A stretch of 61,504 bases of DNA from Sanchytrium tribonematis. Taxonomy: Eukaryota; Sanchytriomycota; Sanchytriomycetes; Sanchytriales; Sanchytriaceae. Below the pieces are notes generated by a model. That model did no database searches, had not been told where the DNA came from, and saw only the letters and a list, made by a program, of their open reading frames with translations. The position numbers and the translations under genes were made by a program. The stretch lies in assembly GCA_018985235.1 (NCBI GenBank), contig JADGIG010000009.1, forward strand, positions 1-61,504, in the 5' to 3' direction. Below are positions 39,330-47,516 of the stretch, piece after piece; the stretch's first letter is position 1, and every line of letters starts with the position of its first letter.

Positions 39330-39755
39330 ATGAATTTTGAAGACGCAAAATGGAATTCACCAGAACAAGTAGAGCCCAAATCAATTTATGATGATTTGCA
39401 AACACCTATAAAAAATACAGTTTTTGAACCTAAAATTTTACCTCGCAATGACTCTAGACATTCAATTGGAATGCTGCCCCACACTGTGGCTGTATTTGGA
39501 TATTTGCCAGAAGAAGAATCTAACATAGAATCTATGATTAAGAAATCAGGGAATGTTGTTGATACGAAAAGAGACAATTTCTGCATATATTTTACTTTTT
39601 CAACACATTTAGGAGCCGAAAATGCACTAAAACACCATATGACAATAGTTGGTAAATCAAGAATTGCCGTAGAACTTCAAAAGGCTGATATCCAGGTGAG
39701 TCCAGATGCTTTAGAAAGAAATAGTTGGTTTTCATGGATTCCAGGATTCTATTAA
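39330..39755 (+). CDS. Nucleoporin Nup35/Nup53 (RRM-type) homologue
   Basis: 141 aa. A short N terminus is followed by the Nup35-type RRM (about 48-120: TVAVFGYLPEEESNIESMIK, FCIYFTFSTHLGAENALKHH) and a C-terminal amphipathic end NSWFSWIPGFY, like the membrane-binding tail of Nup53. The family dimerises through the RRM and tethers the inner ring of the pore to the membrane. The FG repeats are missing. The stop overlaps AATAAA within a palindrome (39754-39765). Confidence 0.78.
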   Translation: MNFEDAKWNSPEQVEPKSIYDDLQTPIKNTVFEPKILPRNDSRHSIGMLPHTVAVFGYLPEEESNIESMIKKSGNVVDTKRDNFCIYFTFSTHLGAENALKHHMTIVGKSRIAVELQKADIQVSPDALERNSWFSWIPGFY

Positions 39756-39765
39756 TAAATTTATT
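39754..39765. terminator. Palindromic bidirectional poly(A) signal
   Basis: AATAAATTTATT is identical on both strands. On the plus strand AATAAA starts inside the Nup35 stop; on the minus strand it lies about 22 nt after the stop of the gene at 39788. Confidence 0.65.
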
Positions 39766-39787
39766 TAATGAACATTATTAAAGGTTT

Positions 39788-40042
39788 TCAAGAGTCTGGT
39801 AGCGACACAAACTCTCCATCTTCCATATCATAGCAATCAATTGATGCTGCGGAAACAGTGGCTACATGGATATCTGGAATTTTCTCGCTCATTTTTGGTT
39901 GCGTTGGCTTAACTCCACTTAAAAGTTTATATTTTTTCTGGCATTCAAAGCAAACCGGTTTGGTTTTTACCTTTAATGTTCTTTTTGTGAAATCGCTTCT
40001 TCTTTTCGGTCCACAAAAATTACAATCAATTGTATCATTCAT
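39788..40042 (-). CDS. Small zinc-finger-like protein
   Basis: 84 aa. It begins MNDTIDCNFCGPKRRSDFTK and continues to PVCFECQKKY, four Cys in two CxxC pairs that could bind one zinc ion; the C terminus is acidic. The layout resembles an Stc1-type zinc domain, which in fission yeast links RNAi to heterochromatin, but this is a weak resemblance. Confidence 0.5.
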   Translation of the reverse strand: MNDTIDCNFCGPKRRSDFTKRTLKVKTKPVCFECQKKYKLLSGVKPTQPKMSEKIPDIHVATVSAASIDCYDMEDGEFVSLPDS

Positions 40043-40322
40043 TGTTTTAAGGGATGAGTTTACCTGTATAATGTAATAAAACTTTTAGCCAATATATTAT
40101 TAATAAGTTTCGTTCCGATTTTTCTGATTGCATAATTACGTAAGAGAAACAATGTTTTTTTTACGAAATAAGGATTAAATTATTACTTGTGTGGGCATTC
40201 ATTTTGCAATTTCAAATCTTATCTGTTCCAAAAACCACACTTTATCCTTTTATGGTGAAAACATGTTTAGAAAACTAATTCGAAATTTAAAAAATTGCTG
40301 AAAAATTAAAGCTCCTTGTAAC
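40043..40322. promoter_or_regulatory. AT-rich divergent intergenic region
   Basis: About 280 bp between divergent starts of the small zinc protein and the mS29-like gene. It is AT-rich, with homopolymer T runs. I see no ORF, tRNA or repeat. Confidence 0.4.
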
Positions 40323-40943
40323 ATGAGGTTTTCATTGTCGAATGTTACAAAAAATTTGGTGGCTCGAAATTTACCAGAAAAAAGCAAATTTATTTTTACG
40401 GGAGAAAAAGGCAGTGGAAAAAGTAGTATACTCTTTCAATATCTTTCAAAAAAAGAATCATCAGGTGCTAAAGTCACTCTGATTGATGCTGAAAAATTAA
40501 TTAATGGACACAGGCGTTATCAATATACTGATGGAAAGTATTTTCTAGATCTGGATTTTCTAAAGACCTCTTTTGTTGGTATAGATAATGTAAATGCATT
40601 TTTAGGGTACACTGAATATTCCAGCATTGACAATAAGCCACTTCATTCTCTTGACTTTGAGAATATTAAACTTTTACTTCAGTCTAACAATTTTGTGGGA
40701 GCAGAATCAGGTACTCTTGTGGTAAAAAAATTGCGAAATTGTGCTAAAAATTTATCGGTTTATAACAATGTTCCAAAAGTCACAGTGACGAGTTTGACTA
40801 AACCACAAATAAGTGAGCTATTGGCAACGACTGCTGATGCCAAAGATACTAATTTAAGTCGGCTTTTACTTTTGACTGGCGGGCTTCCAAGAGAGATTAA
40901 TAGATCGATTCCACTTGAAAATTTAGGCCGGTCAATTGTTTAA
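40323..40943 (+). CDS. Mitoribosomal protein mS29 (DAP3/Rsm23)-like, compact
   Basis: 206 aa; typical mS29 is about 400. It is a P-loop GTPase-like protein of the small mitoribosomal subunit head. Visible: Walker A GEKGSGKSS (about 27-35), then LIDAEKLINGHRRYQY with a following strand FVGIDNVNAFLG, which matches the IDDVNALF Walker B region of mS29/Rsm23, and LHSLDFENIKLLLQS. N- and C-terminal family extensions are missing. A different STAND-like ATPase remains possible. Confidence 0.6.
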   Translation: MRFSLSNVTKNLVARNLPEKSKFIFTGEKGSGKSSILFQYLSKKESSGAKVTLIDAEKLINGHRRYQYTDGKYFLDLDFLKTSFVGIDNVNAFLGYTEYSSIDNKPLHSLDFENIKLLLQSNNFVGAESGTLVVKKLRNCAKNLSVYNNVPKVTVTSLTKPQISELLATTADAKDTNLSRLLLLTGGLPREINRSIPLENLGRSIV

Positions 40944-41034
40944 TAACGTTATTGATTTGCAAAAATAAATAGCAATTACGTATACTTCCATATAGATTCG
41001 ACATTCTCCATTGTTTCATATAATCTGTTATTGA

Positions 41035-41607
41035 ATGAAAAGAGTTATTGACAATATAAGCCCTACCAACAGGAGGAAATCTATAAAATTAATAGACTTC
41101 ACAACTCCAGATAAAGATGAATCAGAAAATATTGCACATATACAGCAAGATCTATTAACATTCGAGGATCAACCTCCTCCATTACAATTAGAATTGCAAA
41201 ACCAACTAAAAGAAACCGAAAACGAGCTATATTCCTTGAAAACTTTATATGAAGAGCAGCAGCTAATTGTCAACACTTATAGACAAAAAGAGCATACCAC
41301 AAATGAATTAATATCTAATATGAAAAAAGATATGATTATTTTGGAAAACAATCTTTCTCAACTACAATCTAAAACTGAAGAAAAGCTACTAGAAGCAAAA
41401 AACGAATTATTGTATCCGAAAGAAAATCAAAAAGTTGAACTCAAAGCTTACAAAGATAGAGAAGCATTGACAAAGAAGAATATTTTAAGGCTTGAAAAAA
41501 GAGCGCAAATGGCAGAAGCTCAACTAAGTGATACAACACAGATATGTAATGAGCTCATGCTGTATTTTAGCGCGAAGGATGCTGAACAAGACAACCTTCT
41601 CGATTAG
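41035..41607 (+). CDS. TACC-domain coiled-coil protein
   Basis: 190 aa, nearly all coiled coil after residue 45. The final 80 residues (EKLLEAKNELLYPKENQ, LKAYKDREALTKKNILRLE, TTQICNELM) align by eye with the TACC domain, including its ending TRICDDLI. TACC proteins (fission yeast Alp7) load the XMAP215 polymerase and act at spindle poles. The N terminus is short and basic. Confidence 0.6.
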   Translation: MKRVIDNISPTNRRKSIKLIDFTTPDKDESENIAHIQQDLLTFEDQPPPLQLELQNQLKETENELYSLKTLYEEQQLIVNTYRQKEHTTNELISNMKKDMIILENNLSQLQSKTEEKLLEAKNELLYPKENQKVELKAYKDREALTKKNILRLEKRAQMAEAQLSDTTQICNELMLYFSAKDAEQDNLLD

Positions 41608-41622
41608 TAAGTAAAGGCATTG

Positions 41623-43071
41623 TTATTTATTCTTGAAAACATGCCGTTTCAATTGGACGAAGCCAACACCAGGCACCATCTTCTTTTCCTTTAACTTAAG
41701 TTCCATGGCTGCTGATAATTCTTTGCTTTGGTTTCCGATTGTCTGCACTGAAAGGGAAGATGAACCTGAACTGAGATGAATTGAAGCATCAAAATCGTGA
41801 GGAAAATTCCCGAAATACGTTTCAACTTTGTCCTTGACGTGTTGTGCAAACCCACTGATCCAAAATATTCTTTCATTTAAATAAGATCCATATATTTCAG
41901 ATTTAAGTGATTCTCCATTAGCAAAATGAAACAAAGCAAAGAGATTCACTAGTTCTCTAGGCGAAAGCATATTGCATGAAGGCAACAAAAACTCTTGGTA
42001 AGTTTTAGCGATATTTTCAAAAGAATCTGGGGTTAATGACATCAAATCCTCATTTTTGGCTATAGTTTGAACTTCATTGTAAAATTCTAGATTATCTTTG
42101 AGCAAATCAATACCGTGAAAAACTTCCAACGATTGAGGATATCCAACAGTATAGTTACCTCCATTCAGCCACTTCTCGACTAATGGCGTGAGCTTAAGGG
42201 AAACACTCATACTATTAAGTTCCATTTCGTCGCTCACTTCTTTGAATTCTTGAATAGAGAGACCTGATACTGATTTCAGAGCGGACTTTAAATCGTCCAC
42301 AAGCTTCTCGTCTTTGCTTTCGTCAATTGCAAGATAAATTTTTTCAATTAAAGTTTTTTTTTCAGCCTCAACTTGTTTAATATCCACATCTAGTACAGAA
42401 AAAACAAAATGGCCTGCTTTGTTTTTGGAACATTCTTTGAATTTTCTATAATCAAATGCATTTGGATCCTCTGGTGAAAACTCTTCTTGAGTTTTCTGGT
42501 ATGGACTATTTCTGGCATTCCCAGAATCTCTGTCATTAGATTTTCTATCGTACGGTGTCCTCGGCCTTTCTGAGCCTCTCTCTCGTCTATCTGTATTACG
42601 AATTCGATCACTGCCTCGAGACCTTTCGGATCTAGCAAATTTTTCATTTGAATGTTTAGAGTCACGAGAAATCGACTCATCTACCTGTTTCTCATGTGGT
42701 TCTTTTTGCCTTGGAAAATAATTTTCCTTGCGTTGTTCCTGATCATTTTGAGGTACTCGCTTACTATTACGATCAGTTTCGTCTCTTCTTTGCTTTTTAC
42801 TTGGCTCTTCACGACTATCACTTGCAACCCTTTTTGGAAGTGTTTGTCGCGGCTTTAAATCGGGTCGGCATTCTAGTGCAATTTTAGTGCATATCTCTTC
42901 ATCGCAATTTGTCAAAAATTCGGCCAACTTTTCTTGAAAATAATCAACCCATTGTTTTAATGTTGTAAATTGCTCTTCTTTTTGTAAAGCATCAATATAT
43001 TCAATAAGTACCTCCACATCTGCCAAGGCTCTATTAGACAACAATTTTTTGAAATTGTCCGTGAAAGTCAT
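41623..43071 (-). CDS. Protein with charged Arg/Asp/Ser-rich middle, unknown
   Basis: 482 aa. The N-terminal 75 residues are helical, residues 75-200 are highly charged with RS, RD and SER patterns as in nuclear RNA-processing proteins, and the C-terminal half is a folded-looking helical domain ending MVPGVGFVQLKRHVFKNK. No family was identified; a role in mRNA processing is inference from composition. The poly(A) signal AATAAA is formed by its last two sense codons just before TAA. Confidence 0.55.
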   Translation of the reverse strand: MTFTDNFKKLLSNRALADVEVLIEYIDALQKEEQFTTLKQWVDYFQEKLAEFLTNCDEEICTKIALECRPDLKPRQTLPKRVASDSREEPSKKQRRDETDRNSKRVPQNDQEQRKENYFPRQKEPHEKQVDESISRDSKHSNEKFARSERSRGSDRIRNTDRRERGSERPRTPYDRKSNDRDSGNARNSPYQKTQEEFSPEDPNAFDYRKFKECSKNKAGHFVFSVLDVDIKQVEAEKKTLIEKIYLAIDESKDEKLVDDLKSALKSVSGLSIQEFKEVSDEMELNSMSVSLKLTPLVEKWLNGGNYTVGYPQSLEVFHGIDLLKDNLEFYNEVQTIAKNEDLMSLTPDSFENIAKTYQEFLLPSCNMLSPRELVNLFALFHFANGESLKSEIYGSYLNERIFWISGFAQHVKDKVETYFGNFPHDFDASIHLSSGSSSLSVQTIGNQSKELSAAMELKLKEKKMVPGVGFVQLKRHVFKNK

Positions 43072-43145
43072 TGTTTCGAAGGAGATAGTTTACTAAGGGT
43101 AAGTACTCAACACATATACATGAATCATCGAGAAATTATTTATTT

Positions 43146-43577
43146 TTATTGCCCTATGGCATTTAAAATAAGTTCAAAGTGAACTAAAATCATATTACCA
43201 TCATGGGAAATCTTCAAACCTAAGTCATTTTTGTAGTGCCTGCTGCGTCCAAACCATAAGGTAATGTTGTTACCTCGATGTTCTTTCAAGTAATCAGAGT
43301 CAAAAAAGGTTATACTAGGTTGCTCACTTAAATGAAAACTAAAATATTCTTCAATACGAAATTTAAATCCTAGAACCTTGTTCGTTAAAGTTTGCCGGCC
43401 ATTTTCAATTTGGCTGGTGATTGACATTATAGTTAAAGACGATATCTCGGACTCTAGCCGTTTCAATGCAAGGGCTCTGAAATTAAAGTCGGTTGCAGTC
43501 GAGAAATTCAAAATATCTCGTTCTGACATAAACTGTGTTAGATAAACCGCTATATCCATTGGCATTTCATTGATCAT
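43146..43577 (-). CDS. F-box-like small protein
   Basis: 143 aa from MINEMPMDIAVYL. The first 40 residues (MPMDIAVYLTQFMSERDILNFS) resemble an F-box, which would link substrates to an SCF ubiquitin ligase through Skp1. The rest is a mixed alpha/beta region without a known repeat. The stop is in CAATAAAAATAAATAA and the last residue is Gln. Confidence 0.5.
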   Translation of the reverse strand: MINEMPMDIAVYLTQFMSERDILNFSTATDFNFRALALKRLESEISSLTIMSITSQIENGRQTLTNKVLGFKFRIEEYFSFHLSEQPSITFFDSDYLKEHRGNNITLWFGRSRHYKNDLGLKISHDGNMILVHFELILNAIGQ

Positions 43578-43661
43578 AGAGAAATTAAACACGTTGTTAT
43601 TGTATATTACTTTATTAAACTTTGGCCAATAACATCGCAAATTTTTTTCAGTGGAAATTCT

Positions 43662-44415
43662 TTATGGAAACGCCTCAATAGGTGAGACATAACCATCTTC
43701 TATGCTTGGGGAATCTGTGTTATTTCCGGTTTTCTTGCAATTCATATCCTTTTTACTATTTTTTTTCTAAGTCAATTACAATTACCAATTCTAAATTTTC
43801 TAAGCGCATACGTTCTAATTCGGATTGTAAATCAATTATTTTGGATTCTAATTCCTTGACTCTTGAATCTTCCTCAAAAGACGATTTAGATTGCTTGTGC
43901 ATTTTAATTGATTGGAATAAATTTTGTTGTTTGCGTTTTGTAAATTCTTGTTTAAATTGAATTATAGAGCTCCGGAGCAATTGATTTTCCTCCTGCGCAA
44001 GTTCCAACAATTGTAGCCTTTCTTGGTATTGATGGATCGCTTGTACAAGCCGGCTGTTTTCTTCTTGTAAATCTTCAATTGTGTGGGGTTTAGATACCAT
44101 CAAAAATTCTTCGTCCTGTATTTCAGTAGCGTGGGCAGTTTTTTTCTTGTTTTTAAAATTGGTAGCGACTTTTCCCACTAAATCATCGATAACATCCCAA
44201 AATGAATATATAGACATGTGAAGGTCGTCCTTGTAAAATTCCTCTGGTGGATTATCCATGCCTTTTAATATATTAGCCTTCGTCTGAGATTCTTCAGCAA
44301 GTTCTGGCTGATTATTTGCGGCATATTTCGCAGACAATTCTTCTAATTGGTCTGCAGCCTTCTGGAACTGTCCATTCAATAGATATTGGTCAACTAAATT
44401 TTCTGCAGACTCCAT
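43662..44415 (-). CDS. MIT + coiled-coil protein, NRBF2/Atg38-like, 19-nt intron
   Basis: Coding segments are 44415-43787 and 43767-43662 (244 aa). Residues 1-50 form an MIT-like three-helix hairpin (NLVDQYLLNGQFQKAADQLE). A linker and a long coiled coil (EDLQEENSRLVQAIHQYQE onward) follow. NRBF2/Atg38, with this layout, dimerises the autophagy PI3-kinase complex. Splicing changes the end from DLEKK to a 35-residue tail with DSPSIEDGYVSPIEAFP. Family assignment is tentative. Confidence 0.6.
43768..43786 (-). other. 19-nt intron in the NRBF2-like gene
   Basis: The coding strand reads GTAATTGTAATTGACTTAG. If retained, the ORF stops 4 codons later at a TAG. Removal adds 35 residues. Supported by pattern rather than homology. 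Confidence 0.75.
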
Positions 44416-44485
44416 TTGATGTTTCGTCCAAACTACTTTGCATAATTTTTATAAATAAAACACTAACCAATCATATACTCCTTGA

Positions 44486-45676
44486 ATGTTTTCCAGCGTT
44501 TTAGTAGCTTGTGGCAAATCCGAGCACAAATGTGGCTACTGCAAGAGTAAGAAAGGCAGCAAGAGTGTTGGAAATTGGGTCATATCTATGACATGCAGTG
44601 ATTACGAGACATTTATGAATCATGGCTTTAGACGAAGTGGAAAGTATCTTTACAAGCCATTAATGGAAACTTGCTGTCCACAATACACGATAAGAATGCC
44701 CCTTGATGAATTTTATCCGTCAAAGCAATTAAAAAGAGCCATAAATAAGTTGAACACCAAGTTTTTGATTGAAAACATTCCTTGTGTTGCGGAATTAAAG
44801 CGCCGCAATGGCAAAGTCATAAAAACACCCAACAGCGCAGATAAAGATTTGGGCCGAAAGGTACTTTTTGACGCACTTTATTTTGTTCCACAATCATGTT
44901 TGGATTCTCAAGTAGGAAGCAATCGCAAATTAATTTACAATTTAGAATATGAATTATTTAGGTCTAACGAAATTAATGTTCACCTGTGCCCTAGTCAATT
45001 TGATGCTGACACTTTTGAATTATACTGTAAATACCAATCTAGAGTCCACAACGATTTCGATAAATCCAGGGACGAATTTACAAATTTTCTAGTTGATCAT
45101 CCATTTGAATCAGAACCAATGCCCGCCGAGATTAAGAATCTTCAATTTAGAAATTGTGGCTTTGGTTTTTACCATTTGAAAATATATATTAAAGACTCTT
45201 TGAAAGCCGTGTCGTTTATTGACATACTTCCGTCTAATATTTCATCTGTTTACTGCATTTTTGAGAATGAAGGATATGAATGGGGAAAGATTGCTGCTTG
45301 CTATGAGATTTATGTGGGACAGCAGTTATCTCTTCAAATTCCAACGATAAAATACTATTACTTGGGCTATTATATTGAATCCTGTATAAAAATGAAGTAC
45401 AAGAGTACTTATCAGCCTTGTTACATCATGGATCCCTTTAATTATACTTTCGTTTTGTTAAGTAATGCATTGCCTTATATCAAAAATTCAAGTAAGTATA
45501 CCAACTTTGCTGTTACTGATTCAACGCAAGATAATTTTCGAAAAAATGACGTATTTGTGTCACATCAAGGCAAATTGTATTCAGCGCCTGATTTGGTTGA
45601 GACTGACAAAACACAGGACGTACTAGCCTCACTCAAACACTTGCCAGATATAAAATGTTTATTCTTGTTGAACTAA
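44486..45676 (+). CDS. ATE1: Arginyl-tRNA--protein transferase ATE1
   Basis: 396 aa. It attaches Arg to N-terminal Asp/Glu of proteins, marking them for the Arg/N-degron pathway. It has CGYCKSKKGSKSVG, YETFMNHGFRRSGKYLYKP, TCCPQYTIRM and, in the C-terminal half, the GNAT-like core SFIDILPSNISSVYCIFE, YYLGYYIESCIKMKYKSTYQ and YIMDPFNYTF. The zinc- or heme-related Cys pairs (CGYC, TCC) are present. It converges with the mannosidase gene with a 3-nt gap. Confidence 0.95.
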   Translation: MFSSVLVACGKSEHKCGYCKSKKGSKSVGNWVISMTCSDYETFMNHGFRRSGKYLYKPLMETCCPQYTIRMPLDEFYPSKQLKRAINKLNTKFLIENIPCVAELKRRNGKVIKTPNSADKDLGRKVLFDALYFVPQSCLDSQVGSNRKLIYNLEYELFRSNEINVHLCPSQFDADTFELYCKYQSRVHNDFDKSRDEFTNFLVDHPFESEPMPAEIKNLQFRNCGFGFYHLKIYIKDSLKAVSFIDILPSNISSVYCIFENEGYEWGKIAACYEIYVGQQLSLQIPTIKYYYLGYYIESCIKMKYKSTYQPCYIMDPFNYTFVLLSNALPYIKNSSKYTNFAVTDSTQDNFRKNDVFVSHQGKLYSAPDLVETDKTQDVLASLKHLPDIKCLFLLN

Positions 45677-45679
45677 AAT

Positions 45680-47311
45680 TTATTTTGGAATGGATATTGG
45701 ATGAGCTTCAGTATTTAAAACAAATTGACTAAGTGGTAAAAGATTAGGATTTACAGTCAAGAGTAAATATTTCAGAGTTTCAGCTACAAACCAACTATCT
45801 TGAGTATTTCCAATTTTTTTAGTAATGACGTTTACACTGGCATATCCAAAATCTGTTTTGCAATTGTTTTCTATGCTATTGGCTATCTCTAGATTCCATT
45901 CTTTATATTTGATATCACCGGTGATTCTATACAAATAAAAAATCGATTCTACCAATTCTGGTCGTAGTTTGTACTCCGCATCGTGTACCGAGCATTCAAA
46001 TTTTGAAGACGATGGACGACAAGTATCTGGTCCGAGTTTTGCTGGAAATGTCTGGTATAGATAATAGCATCCATGAGTAATTTTTCTACCCAGCTCTAAA
46101 TATTTATCTTTATAATCAGGAAAGGTTTGTGAAGCTAAAGTAAACATACCCCCAACAAAACAAGTCAAGTGATCAAATTCATCAGATTTGGTCGACCTGA
46201 TGAGAAACACGTCTTCATCTTTGAGCTCGTGAAGAATGAGTAGGTTTTTCTCAATTTCGGAGGCCACTTGATGGAACTTAATTTTGTAAAAATCGTTTTT
46301 AGTCAAAATAAACATCTTCAGTATATATTCATAAAACGAGTCTCCATATGCACCAATACTTATTTCTGACTGGTTCATCAGAAGCCCTGAATTAGAATCA
46401 ATAAATGCGTTATAAAGGTGATCCGATTGCTTCAAAATTCGGTCAAAAACTTCATCAGACTTTACGCTAAATGGATAATTGGGGTACAAATTTTGTTGGA
46501 TAACTTTCGATTGTTTAATCAGAGCATCTAATGCCTTAAATTCTAGTTGATGAGATCCGACTTCACTAAGTAGAGCATTTTTTGTCCAACCCTGAAAACT
46601 TCGTTCTCCAGAAACCAAGTTCATGAAAGCATATGGGACCCCATTTTGATTGCTGTAATTTTCCATCATTTTGTTTACAAATTCCGCTGCCTTCTCCAGC
46701 AGCTTATAATGATTTTCTTTTATTTCTGGCAGGCTCAAAATATCATTAAATTCAGGATTATTAAGTAAATTGTATGCACCTATCAACCCGCCTGTCACCC
46801 TTATATTCATCTCAAACATCCCAATAGACTGGTCGTGAATAATGTTACCCTTTACGACTGCATCGAATACCTTGAGTAAAATATGCTTTGATTTTTCGCT
46901 ATTTCGGGTTTTATGATACAGAATCAGAGTATCTAGCCCATCTATGGCTGTTAAAAGCATAGAGTGCTTGTAAACATTATTACTTTTACCTTCTTTAATA
47001 AAATCTCCATCGATACAACATTCTATAAAAGTTTCGAAGGAATGATCAATTAAATTTGTAATAATATCTGTTGAAACTGGTACTTGTTCAACTGGTTGGA
47101 TTTTTGGAGGAGCAATATCCTTAGGATCTTCCCTTAAATCTGAATTTTTTTCAGATAGGTTATTTTGAATCAAAGGATCTCTAACTGGTATTATTCCATC
47201 TTCGGAATCAAAAATAGCAGGCTCCACGTTAGCTATTTCAGGCGAGCCAACAAACATGTCGGCAGTGAACAATATTACCAATGCTGCCCAGAATATATAC
47301 CAGTAGATCAT
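45680..47311 (-). CDS. GH47 alpha-1,2-mannosidase
   Basis: 543 aa. A type II membrane anchor (MIYWYIFWAALVILFTADMFV) places the catalytic domain in the ER or Golgi lumen for N-glycan trimming. Family motifs in order: LLTAIDGLDTLILY, FEMNIRVTGGLIGAYNLL, SEVGSHQLEF, GAYGDSFYEYILK, DHLTCFVGG, CSVHDAEYKLRPELVESIFYLYR, DSWFVAETLKYLLL and FVLNTEAHP. The catalytic acids in GDSFYE and LRPE and the Ca-binding T-E near the end are kept. The stop is embedded in AAATAAATT. Confidence 0.93.
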   Translation of the reverse strand: MIYWYIFWAALVILFTADMFVGSPEIANVEPAIFDSEDGIIPVRDPLIQNNLSEKNSDLREDPKDIAPPKIQPVEQVPVSTDIITNLIDHSFETFIECCIDGDFIKEGKSNNVYKHSMLLTAIDGLDTLILYHKTRNSEKSKHILLKVFDAVVKGNIIHDQSIGMFEMNIRVTGGLIGAYNLLNNPEFNDILSLPEIKENHYKLLEKAAEFVNKMMENYSNQNGVPYAFMNLVSGERSFQGWTKNALLSEVGSHQLEFKALDALIKQSKVIQQNLYPNYPFSVKSDEVFDRILKQSDHLYNAFIDSNSGLLMNQSEISIGAYGDSFYEYILKMFILTKNDFYKIKFHQVASEIEKNLLILHELKDEDVFLIRSTKSDEFDHLTCFVGGMFTLASQTFPDYKDKYLELGRKITHGCYYLYQTFPAKLGPDTCRPSSSKFECSVHDAEYKLRPELVESIFYLYRITGDIKYKEWNLEIANSIENNCKTDFGYASVNVITKKIGNTQDSWFVAETLKYLLLTVNPNLLPLSQFVLNTEAHPISIPK

Positions 47312-47516
47312 GTTTCAAGTATATTAAAAGAGATTTTGCAAATTAATGATTGAGATGTCAAGCACCTTTGAGTTAATATAATCATTATTGACACTTTAAT
47401 GATATCTAGGTCGCGTGCCTGTACCTGCCCCTCCTTGGTCACCTTTACACACGTTTCATCAAATCGCATCATCCTAATGTGGTACAATCACCCTTTGGAA
47501 ACGAACTCTGTAATTT
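47312..47516. promoter_or_regulatory. Divergent intergenic region, GH47/secreted giant
   Basis: About 205 bp. The part 47408-47460 is clearly richer in G+C than the surroundings. An alternative ORF opens here in another frame, but I see no protein similarity. Confidence 0.35.

Noticed and set aside
43682-43960. Plus-strand ORF of 92 codons
   Set aside because: Antisense to the NRBF2-like gene and its terminal exon; no domain.
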